Part shown: piece after piece, positions 26,611-39,377 of the stretch
Layout: every line of letters starts with the position of its first letter
How positions within the stretch are numbered: the first letter of the stretch is position 1
Assembly: GCA_013396755.1 (NCBI GenBank)
Contig: VWZF01003897.1
Coordinates: 1,118,249 to 1,182,248 of the forward strand
Source of the DNA: Sclerurus mexicanus
Taxonomy: Eukaryota; Chordata; Aves; Passeriformes; Furnariidae
Direction of reading: 5' to 3'
DNA length: 64,000 nt
The notes under the pieces: generated by a model
Told to the model about the DNA's origin: nothing
What the model saw: only the letters and a program-made list of their open reading frames with translations
Databases searched by the model: none
Program-made: the position numbers and the translations under genes

Positions 26611-29600
26611 GCGCTAAGCACTGTTGAGGGTGGGCCTCCAAATCAGGGAGATTGTGGGTATGGAAAAAAAGGGGGGAAGAATCTGCTGTCCTTTGATTTC
26701 TAGTGCAGGGGTAGAATAATACATGATTTCTCCATCCTTCTGTCAACTTCAAGATAAAAACAGTCAGGATTCCCAGTGGGAATAGCTTCAAATTTCACAC
26801 TGAGAGTTAGGAACTCAACTTCAGTTTGCCGCTTAGAAATTAAAAGGCAGCTATCAAGAATATCTTTTTTGATACACAATTTTATATTGTGGGAAGACAA
26901 ACGTTTATATCATCTGGAAAAATAACTAAAATAAAGAAATATGCATGTTAATCTTAAATTGTCGTCTTCCTCTAAATACGATAAATGGTGTAAAGAAATA
27001 GGTTTGTTTTAATAGATTTGTCTAATTAGCAGAACAGAGGAGGTAATATAATAGAGTCAGACAGCAGAAGTAAATGTTAGCAGCATGGGGCTCAGGTATC
27101 AGAGTCAAACTTGTAGATAGAGCTTTGAAATATCCTGGAATGCCATGGTTTGCATCCTTTTGCATAATTTAATCATCTTACTCTTGGGAATTGAACATCG
27201 TGCAAACCCATCACAGGAAACGGGCTAAATCTCTCTGAATGATGATGATGATAAACTGTCTACATAATGTGTGAAACTAATGCAGAAAATGCCCATTATA
27301 AAAGAGGAAGTCAGCCAAATAGCAAATATCCTTTCAGCAGCTGTTCTTACAGGATTTATGGATGCAGTTGTAAATATGTCTTTGAGAGGTGTTCTCGCAT
27401 AGGTTTGAAATGATCAGGGGAGAGCTGGAAGGGTCCCTGCCAGAGGCCAACCACGTGCAGGCAACAAATTTCGCCTCTGAAACACCAATGTGATTTCTTT
27501 TCCCTGGGTTTTCTCATTGTAACTTTTCAAAAACTAGTTTTTAATATGCTGTGTCCCATGTTAATTAGGATGCAATTTTGTTTCTTCTCCTCTATAGGGC
27601 AGGAAATAGTTTCCCCAAATTCTTCTGCATTAGTGGAAGCATGTTTGAAAATTGCTTTTTGATCTCAACCTATACTCAATTCCTTGGCCTGTCCATCATT
27701 TATTTTCTCTTCTTTTAGCTGCTTTTTTTATTTACATTTTTAGATGCCTTGAAGTGCATGGTCATGAGCTTACCCGTGGTAATTACTGCTTACATTATGT
27801 CTAAAAACTTATTTTCTAGACAGAGCCTATGATTATATAGCATTAGTATGTATAGGCCTCGGGGAAACCACAGCCTCTTTGTGATGTGCTCTGGAGTGCA
27901 CAGTCACATACTGTGTTTGCCTTCCAACATTTAACTGAAGCCTATGATCTTAAAAAAAGATGCAACTAGCATAATTATAGAATTGATTTCAAAAGACTGC
28001 TCGTGGTAGAAAGAGTTAGGAAAACACCGAATTCTTTGTAGCGCCCAGGGTGAGAAAAAAAAAAAGAATATATATGAGAAGGGAATGAAGGAAAAAGCTA
28101 ATTACAGAGATCTAAAGCTGGTGTGACACTGGCAATGTAAGCTCTGCTAACGAGGGTAGGCAGGGCATGGGGGTAGATGACCCTGCTGGGAATAGTGGCT
28201 ACAGGAGCCCCGTTGAAGTTGGTGGGTTTGGGACACAGTTGCTCAATATCAGCAGTGCAGGCGTGTTGACTGATCCCTGCTCGGTTTTTGGCATGTGATA
28301 TATTTCTTGGGGAATAAATGTTGGCCAGTCAGACACTCGGAACCAGGCTAATCAGAGGATATTGTGCAGATTGGGTAGGTAGCCCACAGCTCTTCATGAG
28401 ACAACTGGTTTCCAGTCTTCCTCTAAGACTGGAGGACATCATGTTTTGGAGAGCATCAAATACAGCTACAAGTATAACTTGCTTTAAACCAGAAAGGACT
28501 CTTCCATGAAAACATATAACAAAGAAAGAGTTCTCTATGCATGGCAGTCAATGACCAGCATCACTGGGTTCTGGTTTGCTGTTTGAAGCTGCTGATGGAA
28601 AATAGTATTTGAAATTGAAAAAGCCACAAGTGAAGAGAAAATGCGTGCTTTAGATTTTATTGCACAGTATAAATGAAGTTATGGCTATTTAAAAAGGAAA
28701 AAAAAGGTAGTTAGGAATGTATAGAGCAAAAATGGTTGAAATAGTCATTGTACAGAATCCTTAAGTAGAATTTTATTTAATCTAATAAGATTCTTAACAC
28801 TGACTTAGCAATTCTAAAACATAACAAGAAATATATCTCTACTCGTGTCCTTTTCCTTTATTGAGAAGCAGCAGCTGTGCAGTTTCAAGGTGCCCATGTG
28901 GATATGTGTCCACGTCCATTTGGTAAGCGTTTTGCAGTGCTGAAGTCAAAGCTTAGCAATAAACAGCAGCTACCTGTAATTGGCATTAATTGTTGAGGAG
29001 ATTATCTAAACCAATTAACATGCTTTGAATAGTAAGTTTTCTGACATAAAGGAAGGTGACTAGATGCACGAGTTTACAAGTATTCACAGAAGTCAGTGAG
29101 TGGTGTACAGGCTTTGAAAGCTTTCCTTTGTGATCATATGGATTTTTAAGGGAAGGAGGTGAGGGTACTAGCAGTTAGTGTATATAAAAGTTGAGCTAAC
29201 CTGCATAATGTAAAGTAATTAAATCCCAGTATAATACAATACTTAGATTTAATGTAATTGAACGAGCACTCAGTGTGTTGAATTGCAAACTTGATATTAC
29301 AAAAATTAGTAACACCCTGAATTAGGATTAAATATTTATATGAGCCTGCACTCTTACGTGTGTGTGTGCAAGCTTAAATACATATCCCTGTGATGAAAAT
29401 ATTGAAAACAGGAGTCAAATCAATTTAAAAAATAGTATCAGCTTTGGCTTTCCTGTTCCTTAAGGTATAAATTGTGAAAAGAAACTTCTTTAAAAAGAAA
29501 AGAATTGGCTTTTTTTGAAATGCTTCATCTCGATTAGTACCTTGAATGCTTTGCTGGAACTGCTGCATTATTCCCTTCCCATATGAGTGCCTGAAATGGC

Positions 29601-32600
29601 ACTTGGCAATGGAAAGCCCTGAGATTTAAGCAAAACTGGCTCATCCTCTATTAAGCCAGGTTACTGGAAGGAGAAGTATAATGGTGAATGAAGAACATAC
29701 TCATCAAGTGAGAGCTGCTGCAGCTATGAGTAGCATCCCAATTTAATGCCCCAAATTAGCTTTCAGGTGCTTTAATCTGTATTCTCTGCAACTCGATGCC
29801 CTGTGGCTGTTTCAGAAATGCTCTCCAAGCACACCTGAGGTTAAACTCCAGCTGGCCTCATGTGGGTTATTGGATGAAGATGCCAAATGGGTTTTGTATT
29901 TAGCTGGCACTAGGCTGCCTTCATCTGAGGGACAAAAAATAAATCTAGCACCTGGGCTGCAAAGCAGACACCTGCCCCTGTCAGTGAGTGCGGGTCTGTG
30001 AGTTGGGAGAGAATGGGAAGGAAACATGAAACCCCCGGGGCTGAGGAAGGCGCTGTTCAATTGCTTCCTTGCCTCAGGTACAAGGACATGGGCATGTCCG
30101 GTGCACAAGCTGAATATGGGCTCGTGTTTTGAATAAGAGATCAGGCAGGGCTGACTGAGATCTGGTGTCTTAGGACGTGTTCCTTTATGGTTGGGACTAA
30201 CACCGGTATCCTGCTGTGGCGAAATAACGCAGCTGCAGTTATCACATTGAAGGGCCCTAGAATAAACATGGCTGGAACGAAGATAATTATCTGGAAATGA
30301 AACTGTTCGTTTGGGTTTTAGTTGCCAGGGAGGGATTGATACTGCGGGGATATTAACTTGCTGATGGGCAGTGATTTAATACAGTGCCATGAGTTTATTA
30401 CATCTGGTAATATTAAGTATCTTGAAGAAATTGAATGCACAAGATAATGTAATTAGGAAAGAATGACATGGTTGTTCTTCCAAAATGCCAGGTTTGAGAT
30501 AAATGCAGACATTTCACCTCAGTGTTATCTAAGGTCTTATAATGCTTTTACATAAATCACTTCCTATATTATAAAGTAAATTAAAGATGAAAAGAGACTG
30601 AATCAAGAAAGACAAGTAGAAGAAGTGTGGATTTCATGGAAGGTGCCAGAATGGTAAATGACACAGTGATAGCTTTGTGGGGAGAGAGATTGGACTAAAC
30701 AGTTATCATATTTTGAGAAAGAAGACAAGTAGAAGGTGTATGAGTTGCAAAATAATGGACTATACTGACAAGATAAATGGTGGCTCCTATTTACTACTTA
30801 TCACATAAGGACAAGGAAATAATCATGGAAATTGAAAGGCAATACATTTTAAAACTGAGGAAAAGAACTAATCATCCAGCATATGAGATTTATGGAGCTT
30901 ACTGTCCCAAGATAACACTGAAGGTAAGAGCCCTGCAGAGCTTTTTAAATCTGTTGAATGTGTGGAAATGTGGTATTAAATGAAAGAAAAATAGCTGTTG
31001 GAAGAATTTCTCCTTTCAGTTGCTGCTCCTCAAGAGATCTTACTCCTTTGTAGTGGCTGAGCTGAATATATACAGAATTAATAATTCATCTCTGCCACGA
31101 GGGCAGCGAGTAGTTTTCCTCAATTAAAAACTATATGGCTAAGTTATTAATAAGCACTTCAAAGTTGCTTATGTTTGTTTTGTTGCCTTTTTATCTTTTT
31201 ATTGTTTTGTCTTTTTTTTAGCAATGTCACTTGTTTCAGGTTGAGTCAACCAAATCTAATGTAATTTTTCTGCCGAAGTAATTATGCAACCCTTCAGGGG
31301 CAAGCAGAATCAATTATCTGTCAAAACACTGCCTGTTGTTAACAGTATTAATGGTGAGTGTTGAGCGGGCTCTGCTGTGCTCCTGGATCTGGCTGGGGGG
31401 GTGTGTGTCACAGGCAGCATCACTATCAAGGGGCTGACAGGGATTGGGGCAGGGTGTCTCAGGTAATTTGGGCATCTGTTGGCAGGCTCTGCCACATACA
31501 GGGCTGTTGTTTTGCCAAGCTCCCACTTGTTCTTACTCAGTGTCTGGAAAATGAAGCTGCTGATTGCTGAAGCTTTAGAGGAGTCTCAAGGACTAATAGG
31601 TATAAATGTCTGAAATGGTGATGACTGATGAAAACTCTCTTCAGAACCGTCAGGGATTTTTTAGTCTCAGAGCAACAGACATTGCAGGCTGTTACTGCAT
31701 GCATTGCCAAAACACCCACATCTAAGAGTAAATATAAGTGCATTGTGACTTATTTGCCCATGCTTTCTCCCCCAGAATTGTTTCTGTGTGATAATAATTG
31801 GTGTGTGGGAGAAAAGTCTTACTACGGTGCTTCTGCGTTGAAATTGCTTGCTGGGTAGTGAGGAGGAGAATGCTGTAACAGGAGCTGTTCAGAGGCCATC
31901 CAGCCAGGTAGCCTTGCTTAAATCTGGTTTGTTTTCTTTGTTGTCTGTTTCTACATCATTTAAGTCACGGAGGAGTTATTCTGTTAGACCTTTGCACTTC
32001 TTGTCTAAAATCACTAGGGTATTTAAAAGGGTGGCTTGCAAGAGAAGGATCAGAGGTGTAGTTTGTTCCACCTCTACAGTATTTCTTCATGCATTTTCAA
32101 TATGCCTTCCAGTTGATCTATATGGTTTCTTATTTTCAAACAATTTCAGTAGTGCACATTATTTTGCTTTTTGTGGTTCTTTTTAGAAACTCTCTCTGGG
32201 GAGTTGTTCTACACCTATATCCTTTAGTAAGGCAAAAAATATTCTCCATATCTTCACACATCACATTCTCTACAAATCATTACCTGTGAAGGTGATCCCA
32301 TTATATCACGGTCACAGAGGTCATTGTAAAATCTATCTGTCTAAAATAAATGCAGTTGTCCTGGACATTGAGCAATTACAGATCAGAGAGTTCTTGAGCT
32401 CCCTTTTGGGGCAGAGAAGAAGGAAGGAAAGAAAAAGTGGTGCTATGGAACTAACAAGGAGAAAGGATCAAAAGCAATCACTGCAGTGAGATTTCTGAAC
32501 AGTGTGAAAGGTAATATTATGTATAGCTCTGAGGATAGTAGGCTAAAGCACATGCCTTTGAAATTGTTGCTCGAAGAACCTCTTTAGCACAGATAAAACT

Positions 32601-35600
32601 GGAAGAACCTTGGGATCTGAGAGCTGTAAAAACTAATTGGAGACTTATGTGCTGCCTAGAGACTGCTGCTTTTCCTTTTCATTGTGTGCACCTTGTATAG
32701 TTGCTCCAGTGGAAAAGGTATTAAAGAACCCAACTGTGTAGTAGTTGCCAGTGCGCAACCATTACAAATAACTGCTCAAAGTAAGGAGAACTAAGTGAGA
32801 CACAGATACTTTTGGGGGTGTGTGATTGCTTTGGAGACCTTTGCTTACTTTTTAAAAATCATTGAATAAAACCAGTTGCTGAGAAGTTCCCTTATTGTTT
32901 GGATGTGCTGCAAGTGGAAGAATTTCCAATGCAATATTGTATGTAAAATGGCTAAATAGATATGGCCACACATAAATACAGTCGTGGAATACATTGAGAT
33001 CTTGGTTAGAATGATTAAATACACTATTTCTGCAAGCTTTTCTATCCTTTAAGAATAGGACACCCATCTGATGATAAAACTGTAACCTCTGGAACTTTAA
33101 ATCCTCAGATTCCATAAAACAGATTTATGTTTCCAGGGAGAAACTTTAGGTATAGGCCTCGTTTTCGAGCCTGGCTGTGTTGAAACATGAAGAAGATATC
33201 ATGCTATGTTGGAGAGCCTCTCAGGATTCAGAGCTCTGATGCCAGCTGGATTTTTCTCTAGTCCCACTGAGTTACAATGATAAAGGGGTGAGGTATATTT
33301 GATCTTTGTGAGATTGCTGAGCAGCTATTCAGTGTCTGGAACCAGGTTCACAACAGCATAAAAAGTGTGAATCCTAATAAAATGGGAGGCTCTTCAGTGC
33401 CTCTGTGATTTCAAGAATGAAAAGGCAGGACAAAGAGCAGAAAGTTAGAACTGTTATGCTTGGCCATGATTCAGAAACAGAGTTTGAGCCCTGTGGAGTG
33501 ACAGCTCCTCTGGAGCCAGTCACCTGTGTTTCCTCCTCGTGGTGAATTTCTGTATGCAGAAGAGACTGCATCTTCAAACGTACAAATTGATGGAGAAGTG
33601 CAGTGTGTGTAGTGGTTCTTGGAAAAGCCTTATTCGCATGTACCTGGAAAGCAAAAAAAAAAGGTAGCCCTGCTTCCCTCACTCAGGAAACCTGAGGCTG
33701 CAGTGTGTATGACTGAAGTTTGCATTAACCACCAGGTATGGAGTATTAAAAATGCATGTTCTGGGTATTATGTAAAATATAAAGCACATTTGTAGGCATG
33801 AGAAACGCTAATTTGCATATTCTAATGTTATAAGCAACGGCAGCTGTTTGGCTTCATTAATATATTGCCAGTAGAAACTAGGTCAATATATATGTGCTCT
33901 TAGTTCTCCGAGCCAGCTGTCAGCCTAAAGGATGTGCACACATCGTGGTGGGTGTTCAGCACAGGCCTAATTCCCAACAACTCACTGGTGCAGCAAGTTC
34001 ACATGCAAACTCTCTGAGACGGTGAAATACTCTCATGTGCTTTAATATAGAATTGGGTGGGACATATATATCTCTGGTGTGGACATTTGCAGTTTTCACT
34101 CCAGTCTGCGAGGTAAGCTGCTCGTTCAGTCAGGTCTAAAATGGACCTGTATTGTCCACGAGCATGGTGTGACTAGGAAGTGTGATTTATGGCAGGACAG
34201 GTTTAGTTCAAATATCTCATCATCTTGCTGTTCCAACACTCTTGGCTTATGGCTTGGGTTTGCAATCACGTTTTCTTTTTTCCTGTTATATTTTGCTGTC
34301 AGTGATTGTGGCATTTCACAAAGAGTATCTCTGGGAATCTATCTTTGGGAATTGTCAGCAGCTCCTCTCTTTGAACAACTCACGCCCAGCTGCTGGACTT
34401 GGCCTAGGGATTTCATGGGAGCTGTTTCCCATTCACTGCGTGGTCTCTCACGTACCTTCCTCGCTGAGAATATTAAAAATATGACAGCTTTTTTGTTAGA
34501 ACCTTCTGAGACTCGGGGTTTAAAAGCAGGGGAAGAAAAGATGTTTTCTATAGGTGGTATTGATTCCATACATGTAAAGTCTGTAAAATACATTGATTTA
34601 GGCATAAGAAAAGGTTACACAAAAGCTTAACTGGGATGCCATAAGTAAATACATGAGCATTAGAATAATGTCTTGGTTTACCATTACCAAAACTTTGGCT
34701 TCAGAGCAGAAGTGTACTTATGTAAGCAGGAGAAAGTCAGCAACAATTACAGTTGTTCATCTTCAAAATTTGCTCTTTTTGAGCACCAGAAGGCTTAATG
34801 AGAAATATTGGAATAGCTAAGGCCTGTGGTTTTTTTGTCATACAATCTCTCTTAAAAACATCTCAGCTGCTATTATACAAACTATTTTAAAAGACTTAAA
34901 AAATCATTCCATGGGACATAATATTTATTCTGTATCATAGCTTGAAAGCAGAATTTTCAACATCTGGGTATTAAAGCATCATTCTGTTCTCATCCCAAAG
35001 CCATAAATGCAGCAGCATAAAATTTGAGGCATATAGAAGAGAAAACGGCATACACAGATGACATAAAAATGTGAAGCCTGTTTCTCAGTTTCTCCCACAG
35101 CTCAAGGGAAAACACTGATGAAAACATCCCATTAGTGAATTACCCACTAATATATAGCTGTGTTATTCACATGCTCTTTAATCCCCGTGAGCTGCACCAA
35201 GGCTCGTGTTAGCGTGTGACAACATGCAGCACATGCTGAAGGCACAGGGCTTCACCTCCCTCCTGGTGGTGCTCACAAAGCATATGTTATCTCTCACCAG
35301 CGCTTGCCTTGCTGGCTCTCAGTGCTAGGCTGAATCTCACCATCCACTGCACGTCACACGCGACAGCCCCTTGGGCTTCAGCCAGTCCTGTGGTGACAGT
35401 CAGCTCTGGCTGCGAGGAAGCAGGCTATGAATAACCCAGCGTTGTATTAAAGGAATTATTTAGGAGTGGAATAGAGTTGTGGGCAGGTTCGGTTAAATTC
35501 AAATACGCCGTTTTGAAGATTCTGACTAAGCCAAACCAGTGAAATTGTAAAGTGTGAAGGCACGGCTGTGGATTCATCTCGAACGTGCCACGGGTGCAGA

Positions 35601-38369
35601 CAGGGTACAATAGAAATGTCACGTTTCTGAGTTCTGGAATGGCTGAGAAGCCCTGGCACAGCAGGGAGGGCTCTGCAGGCTGCGGGCACAGTTTGGTTTC
35701 GGTGAGGCTTCGGGCATACAGCTCTCTGCCTCCCAGCCAGCCTGCAGGGCTGATCTGTGGAGCTCCATCCTTCCATCTCAGGTGTGAGAGTGGTGAGCGT
35801 GCCCTGCTTCTTTTGGGGGGGAGCAGTGGAGGAGCAGCAGGGAAAATGAAGGCAAGGAGAGGGATGTTTAGTCAGCAGGCACTTAACAGCTCTGAGGGAG
35901 GGACAAATCAGAGAGCCAGAAGCTTCTATTAAATAAACTCCTTGGCATATGAAATTGAGCAAAACATATGATTCATTTGTAAAGATTTTGTTCATATATG
36001 TCCTGTTTTCATAAATGTGTTTTAAGAAGTTGGGAAGTACTCCAAGCCCCAGAAGAAGGAACTCAGTTTCTGCTTCAGAGAGGACACTATTTCAGAACTG
36101 CAATTATTAAACAGAATTAAAAATAAATGAAAGGGGAAAGCTTATAACTAGGCAAAATTGAATTAGTTTAGCGAAACTCAGTGTAGAGCTCCTCTGGTTT
36201 CAGATCAGATCTCATTCAAACAATCGAACTTTATGTCAAAATTCCTGTTGAAAGTCATACTGGTCAGTTGTCATTCCCAGTGAAAACTGGAGTTGTATAA
36301 CAAATATGCTTTCTGAAACTAGGTTAGTAGTGAATACAAAACTGACCCAGCATACCAAATTCTTCATGCAAGCCTGGATTTGAACACAGAAGCATTTCTA
36401 GTGGTTGCAGAGATCCAAAGTCTCCCAGTCACTGGGTAGTAATGATTCCCAGTCCCAGGTGGTTTTGTATTTACTCTGCTTTTCTCTGAAGCACTTCGTC
36501 TGAGTTATGCAACATTAATGCTGATATATGACTCCTGCAAGCAGTGACTGAAAACCTCTGAGATATTCCTAACCTTAGAGAGGGATGTGTGATAAGCAGT
36601 GGGAACCTCCTTTTTCTGCAATCCTGAAATACCCAGTGCCAGACCAACACTGCAATTTCTGATTTTTGAAATGTGTTGGACCGTCACAAGGATTTTATAA
36701 GTTACCTTAAGAACATCTATATACCCCATTGAAAATCAAGCTGCTGTTAATGACATCTTTACATTTTTAAATATTTATCGCTTCACTGGGTGCTCACAGC
36801 AATTTTCTGTGTCAGGTTTTCCTCCCTGACAATGACTCACCAGTTTACCTTCTAAACACAACACCAAGAATGTGTAGACTTAGGGAATGTTATTGCTATT
36901 TTAGCTTAGTTTGGTTCAGTTGTACATATCTAAATAAACATTTCCTGTGAAAACAGATTTCCACCTACAGAGTACTGGAGAAGTTTTTCATCTGTGAAGC
37001 CTGAAGCAAATGTATGAACTGAAAGGTCCATCTGGAATTTTCCAAACATAGTTTTCCTTTCAGATACGGAAACAAAGCTGTGTTCAAAATAAGAAAAAAG
37101 CCAAACAGTATGTATGAGAAGAGGTTGGAAGAGAACATGGTCTCTGTAAAAAGACCTTATTGGATCTTTTTCACGTCTATCAAAGTATTATTATCTGTCA
37201 ATATTGTCTGCTCTTCAGTAACACCAGTCACCTTCTGTGCAAACAGGGTTGTTTATTACATTGCTATTTTATATCTCAAGGACTCTTGTATTTCATTTCC
37301 CCTGGAAGTATAACTATCACAGACATTGAAATCATGAGGTTTAAATGTATTCCCTGGAGATAAGCTCATTTTCACACTTGAAGAACCAGTGTATTTAGGC
37401 CAATCCAGCCATCTTCCTGGACAATTAACTTTCTTGTCTAGACTACCTGGGTAACAACATTTATGGAAGGAAAAAAAATATCTGAAGTCTTAACCACTTT
37501 TGCAAGCATTAAGCTGGCATTAAATGATCAGAACATAATTTAGGACACAAGTGACCCCCTTTTGTAATGATAACCTCCTTTATATAAGCCTTTAAGTGAC
37601 AAGAAAAACAAATGAACCACTCAGATGGGTGTAATGGGCCTTGTAAAGAAGAAAGTGAGCCCAGAAACCTGGGACCTTGTAGCTCTTTGCCCAGAGACAC
37701 CTGAACATCCTTCGGGCAGCCAGCTCTGAAACAGAAGAAAGTGAAGGGTTCATTAGAGTTTATTTCATTTCCATTTATTATCTGTCCTAATGGAGATGGG
37801 GACTAGTGATAATGGGCTGCTCAGTCTTGGCAAATCTGTCATCTTTCCGCTGCTACCTTGGAAGAAAAGACTATCTTGCAGTGTTTTCCCCCTTTATCTC
37901 CTGGAGTGAAAGAGATTTGACTATTGCTGAAGTCATATATGAGAAAGGCAGAAGAAGGAATGACAGGGACTGCAAGGGGAAGCCTCCACCTCTTCCAGAG
38001 GTTTCTTCTTCCTATTGTCCAGCTGGAAGGAGCATGGACTCTTGCAGCAATTCATTTTAGCTGATCTCTCTTCCTCAGCAGTCTAAGCGTTCAGCTAAAC
38101 ATCATGACTCTGCTAGTTCCTGTGATTTCCTGAGCTGTTCTCCCACTTGCAGTATGCAGACCTGTCTTTAGGGACACTGAACTTGCCAGTTGTGTGTTTT
38201 GCCATCAGGCAGGGACTCTCGCTGGGCCAAAGGGTCAGTAAACAATTGTAGTATTTATGGCTTAAGGAAAGGTCTGATTAAGCGTGTAGAAGTTCATCAG
38301 GTCTGCTTCCAGAAGGAACAGGATCTATACGTTGATGGACAATTATTCTCACAAGATAGCAATAGGATT
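26611..38369. other. Unique non-coding DNA
   Basis: A long stretch without recognised genes or transposons. It holds a (GAT)4 run at 27240-27253, the longest open frame of the window (34079-34630) and an antisense frame at 35456-35995 in a GC-richer patch (35585-35900). Segments at 28950-29045 and 31215-31350 have the AT-rich, motif-dense look of conserved vertebrate regulatory DNA. None of this was confirmed. Confidence 0.55.
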
Positions 38370-39300
38370 TTAGAATTAGAAATGTTTGGGTGGGTAGGGA
38401 ACTCTGGAGGTCACACAGTCCAAACTCCCACTCAGTGCAGGAACAGCTTCAAGGTTAGAGTATTTTGCTCAGGGTTGCTTCTCCAACTGAGATTTGAAAA
38501 TTTCCAAGGATGGAGTTCCCACAGTCTCTCTGAACAACTTGTTCCAGTGTTGCACCTCTCATTATCACTGTTATTTTCTTAGTTTCAAGCAGCAACTTCT
38601 GTCTCTACTAATGCTTTAATTGTTCTTCTGCTTCCATCTCCTCTGTAACCACTCTTTAGGTAGTTGAAGGCTGCAATTAGATCTCTCCCTCAGCCTTCTC
38701 CAGGCTAAGCAAAAGCAATTATCTTTGTCACTGTTCAATTACCACATGCTCCAGCCCTTACCCGTTTTAGTCAGGCTCCACTGGACTCTGCAGTTTGTTG
38801 ATGCGCTTGGAGACCTGAAATTGGATAAAGGGTTCCAGAGGTGATGCCATAGGTGCCAAATAAAGGGAAATAATAGCCCTCCATCAAGTTACTTGCTATG
38901 CTTTTCCTGATGCAGTTGAGTATGGGGTTAGTCTTTCTCTCTTGCAAGGACACACTGCTCACCCTCAGCCTAGAGCCCGGCAGATCCTCTTCTGCATAGC
39001 TACCCACCCAACCAGGCTGCATTCGTACCAAGCCATGAGTTTGTTCTACCACAGGTGCCAAAGTGCACATGTGCATTTTTCAGACTTCATATTCCCAGCA
39101 TATATTCCCAGTTTATAGGTATCCCTCTGAGTAGCAGCCCAAACCCTCCAGTGTATGAGCAGCTCTGCTCAGTTTGGTGTCATCCATGAACTTGTTGAGC
39201 TTCCAGGTCTTGCACTGTTCAGGCCACGGATGAAGATGTAAAATATTGTTGAGCACTATTGACTCTTAAGGAATAATACTTATAACCAAACTTCAATCCA
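38370..39300 (-). mobile_element. Old CR1 LINE, antisense, about 0.9 kb
   Basis: Read on the minus strand this follows the CR1 3' region, heavily diverged. On the plus strand one sees the antisense tip near 38371-38430, then GGATGGAGTTCCCACAGTCT and CAACTTGTTCCAGTG (38511-38550), CCTTCTCCAGGCTAAGC (38693-38709), CTCAGTTTGGTGTCATCCAT with GAACTTGTTGAG (39168-39199), and GATGAAGATGTAAAATATTG (39231-39250). These come in the order expected for one element. Many substitutions and small gaps mark it as much older than the copy at 41805. The plus-strand frame 38190-38582 and minus-strand frames 38771-39076 and 39219-39596 overlap it and are not genes. Confidence 0.85.
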
Positions 39301-39315
39301 CTGACTATCATTGCA

Positions 39316-39377
39316 TGGGATTGGACTAGAAGACCTTTAAAGGTCCCTTCTAACCCAACTATTCTTTGGTTCTGTTC
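39316..39377 (+). mobile_element. CR1 3' tip, sense, next to or inside the old antisense CR1
   Basis: The phrase GGGATTGGACTAGAAGACC, then AAAGGTCCCTTCTAACCCAA and ATTCTTTGGTTCTG, is the last 60 bases of a CR1 element including a worn terminal repeat. It runs opposite to the CR1 just upstream, so it is a separate, strongly 5'-truncated insertion. Whether older CR1 sequence resumes beyond 39378 could not be decided by eye. Confidence 0.85.

Noticed and set aside
35456..35995. Antisense open frame of 179 codons, with a plus-strand frame of 115 codons across it
   Set aside because: Both lie in a GC-richer patch where stops are rare; frames open on both strands at once and no family is recognised. 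Coding was not supported.
38190..38582. Plus-strand open frame of 130 codons
   Set aside because: Overlaps the end of an antisense CR1 copy and reads its complement.
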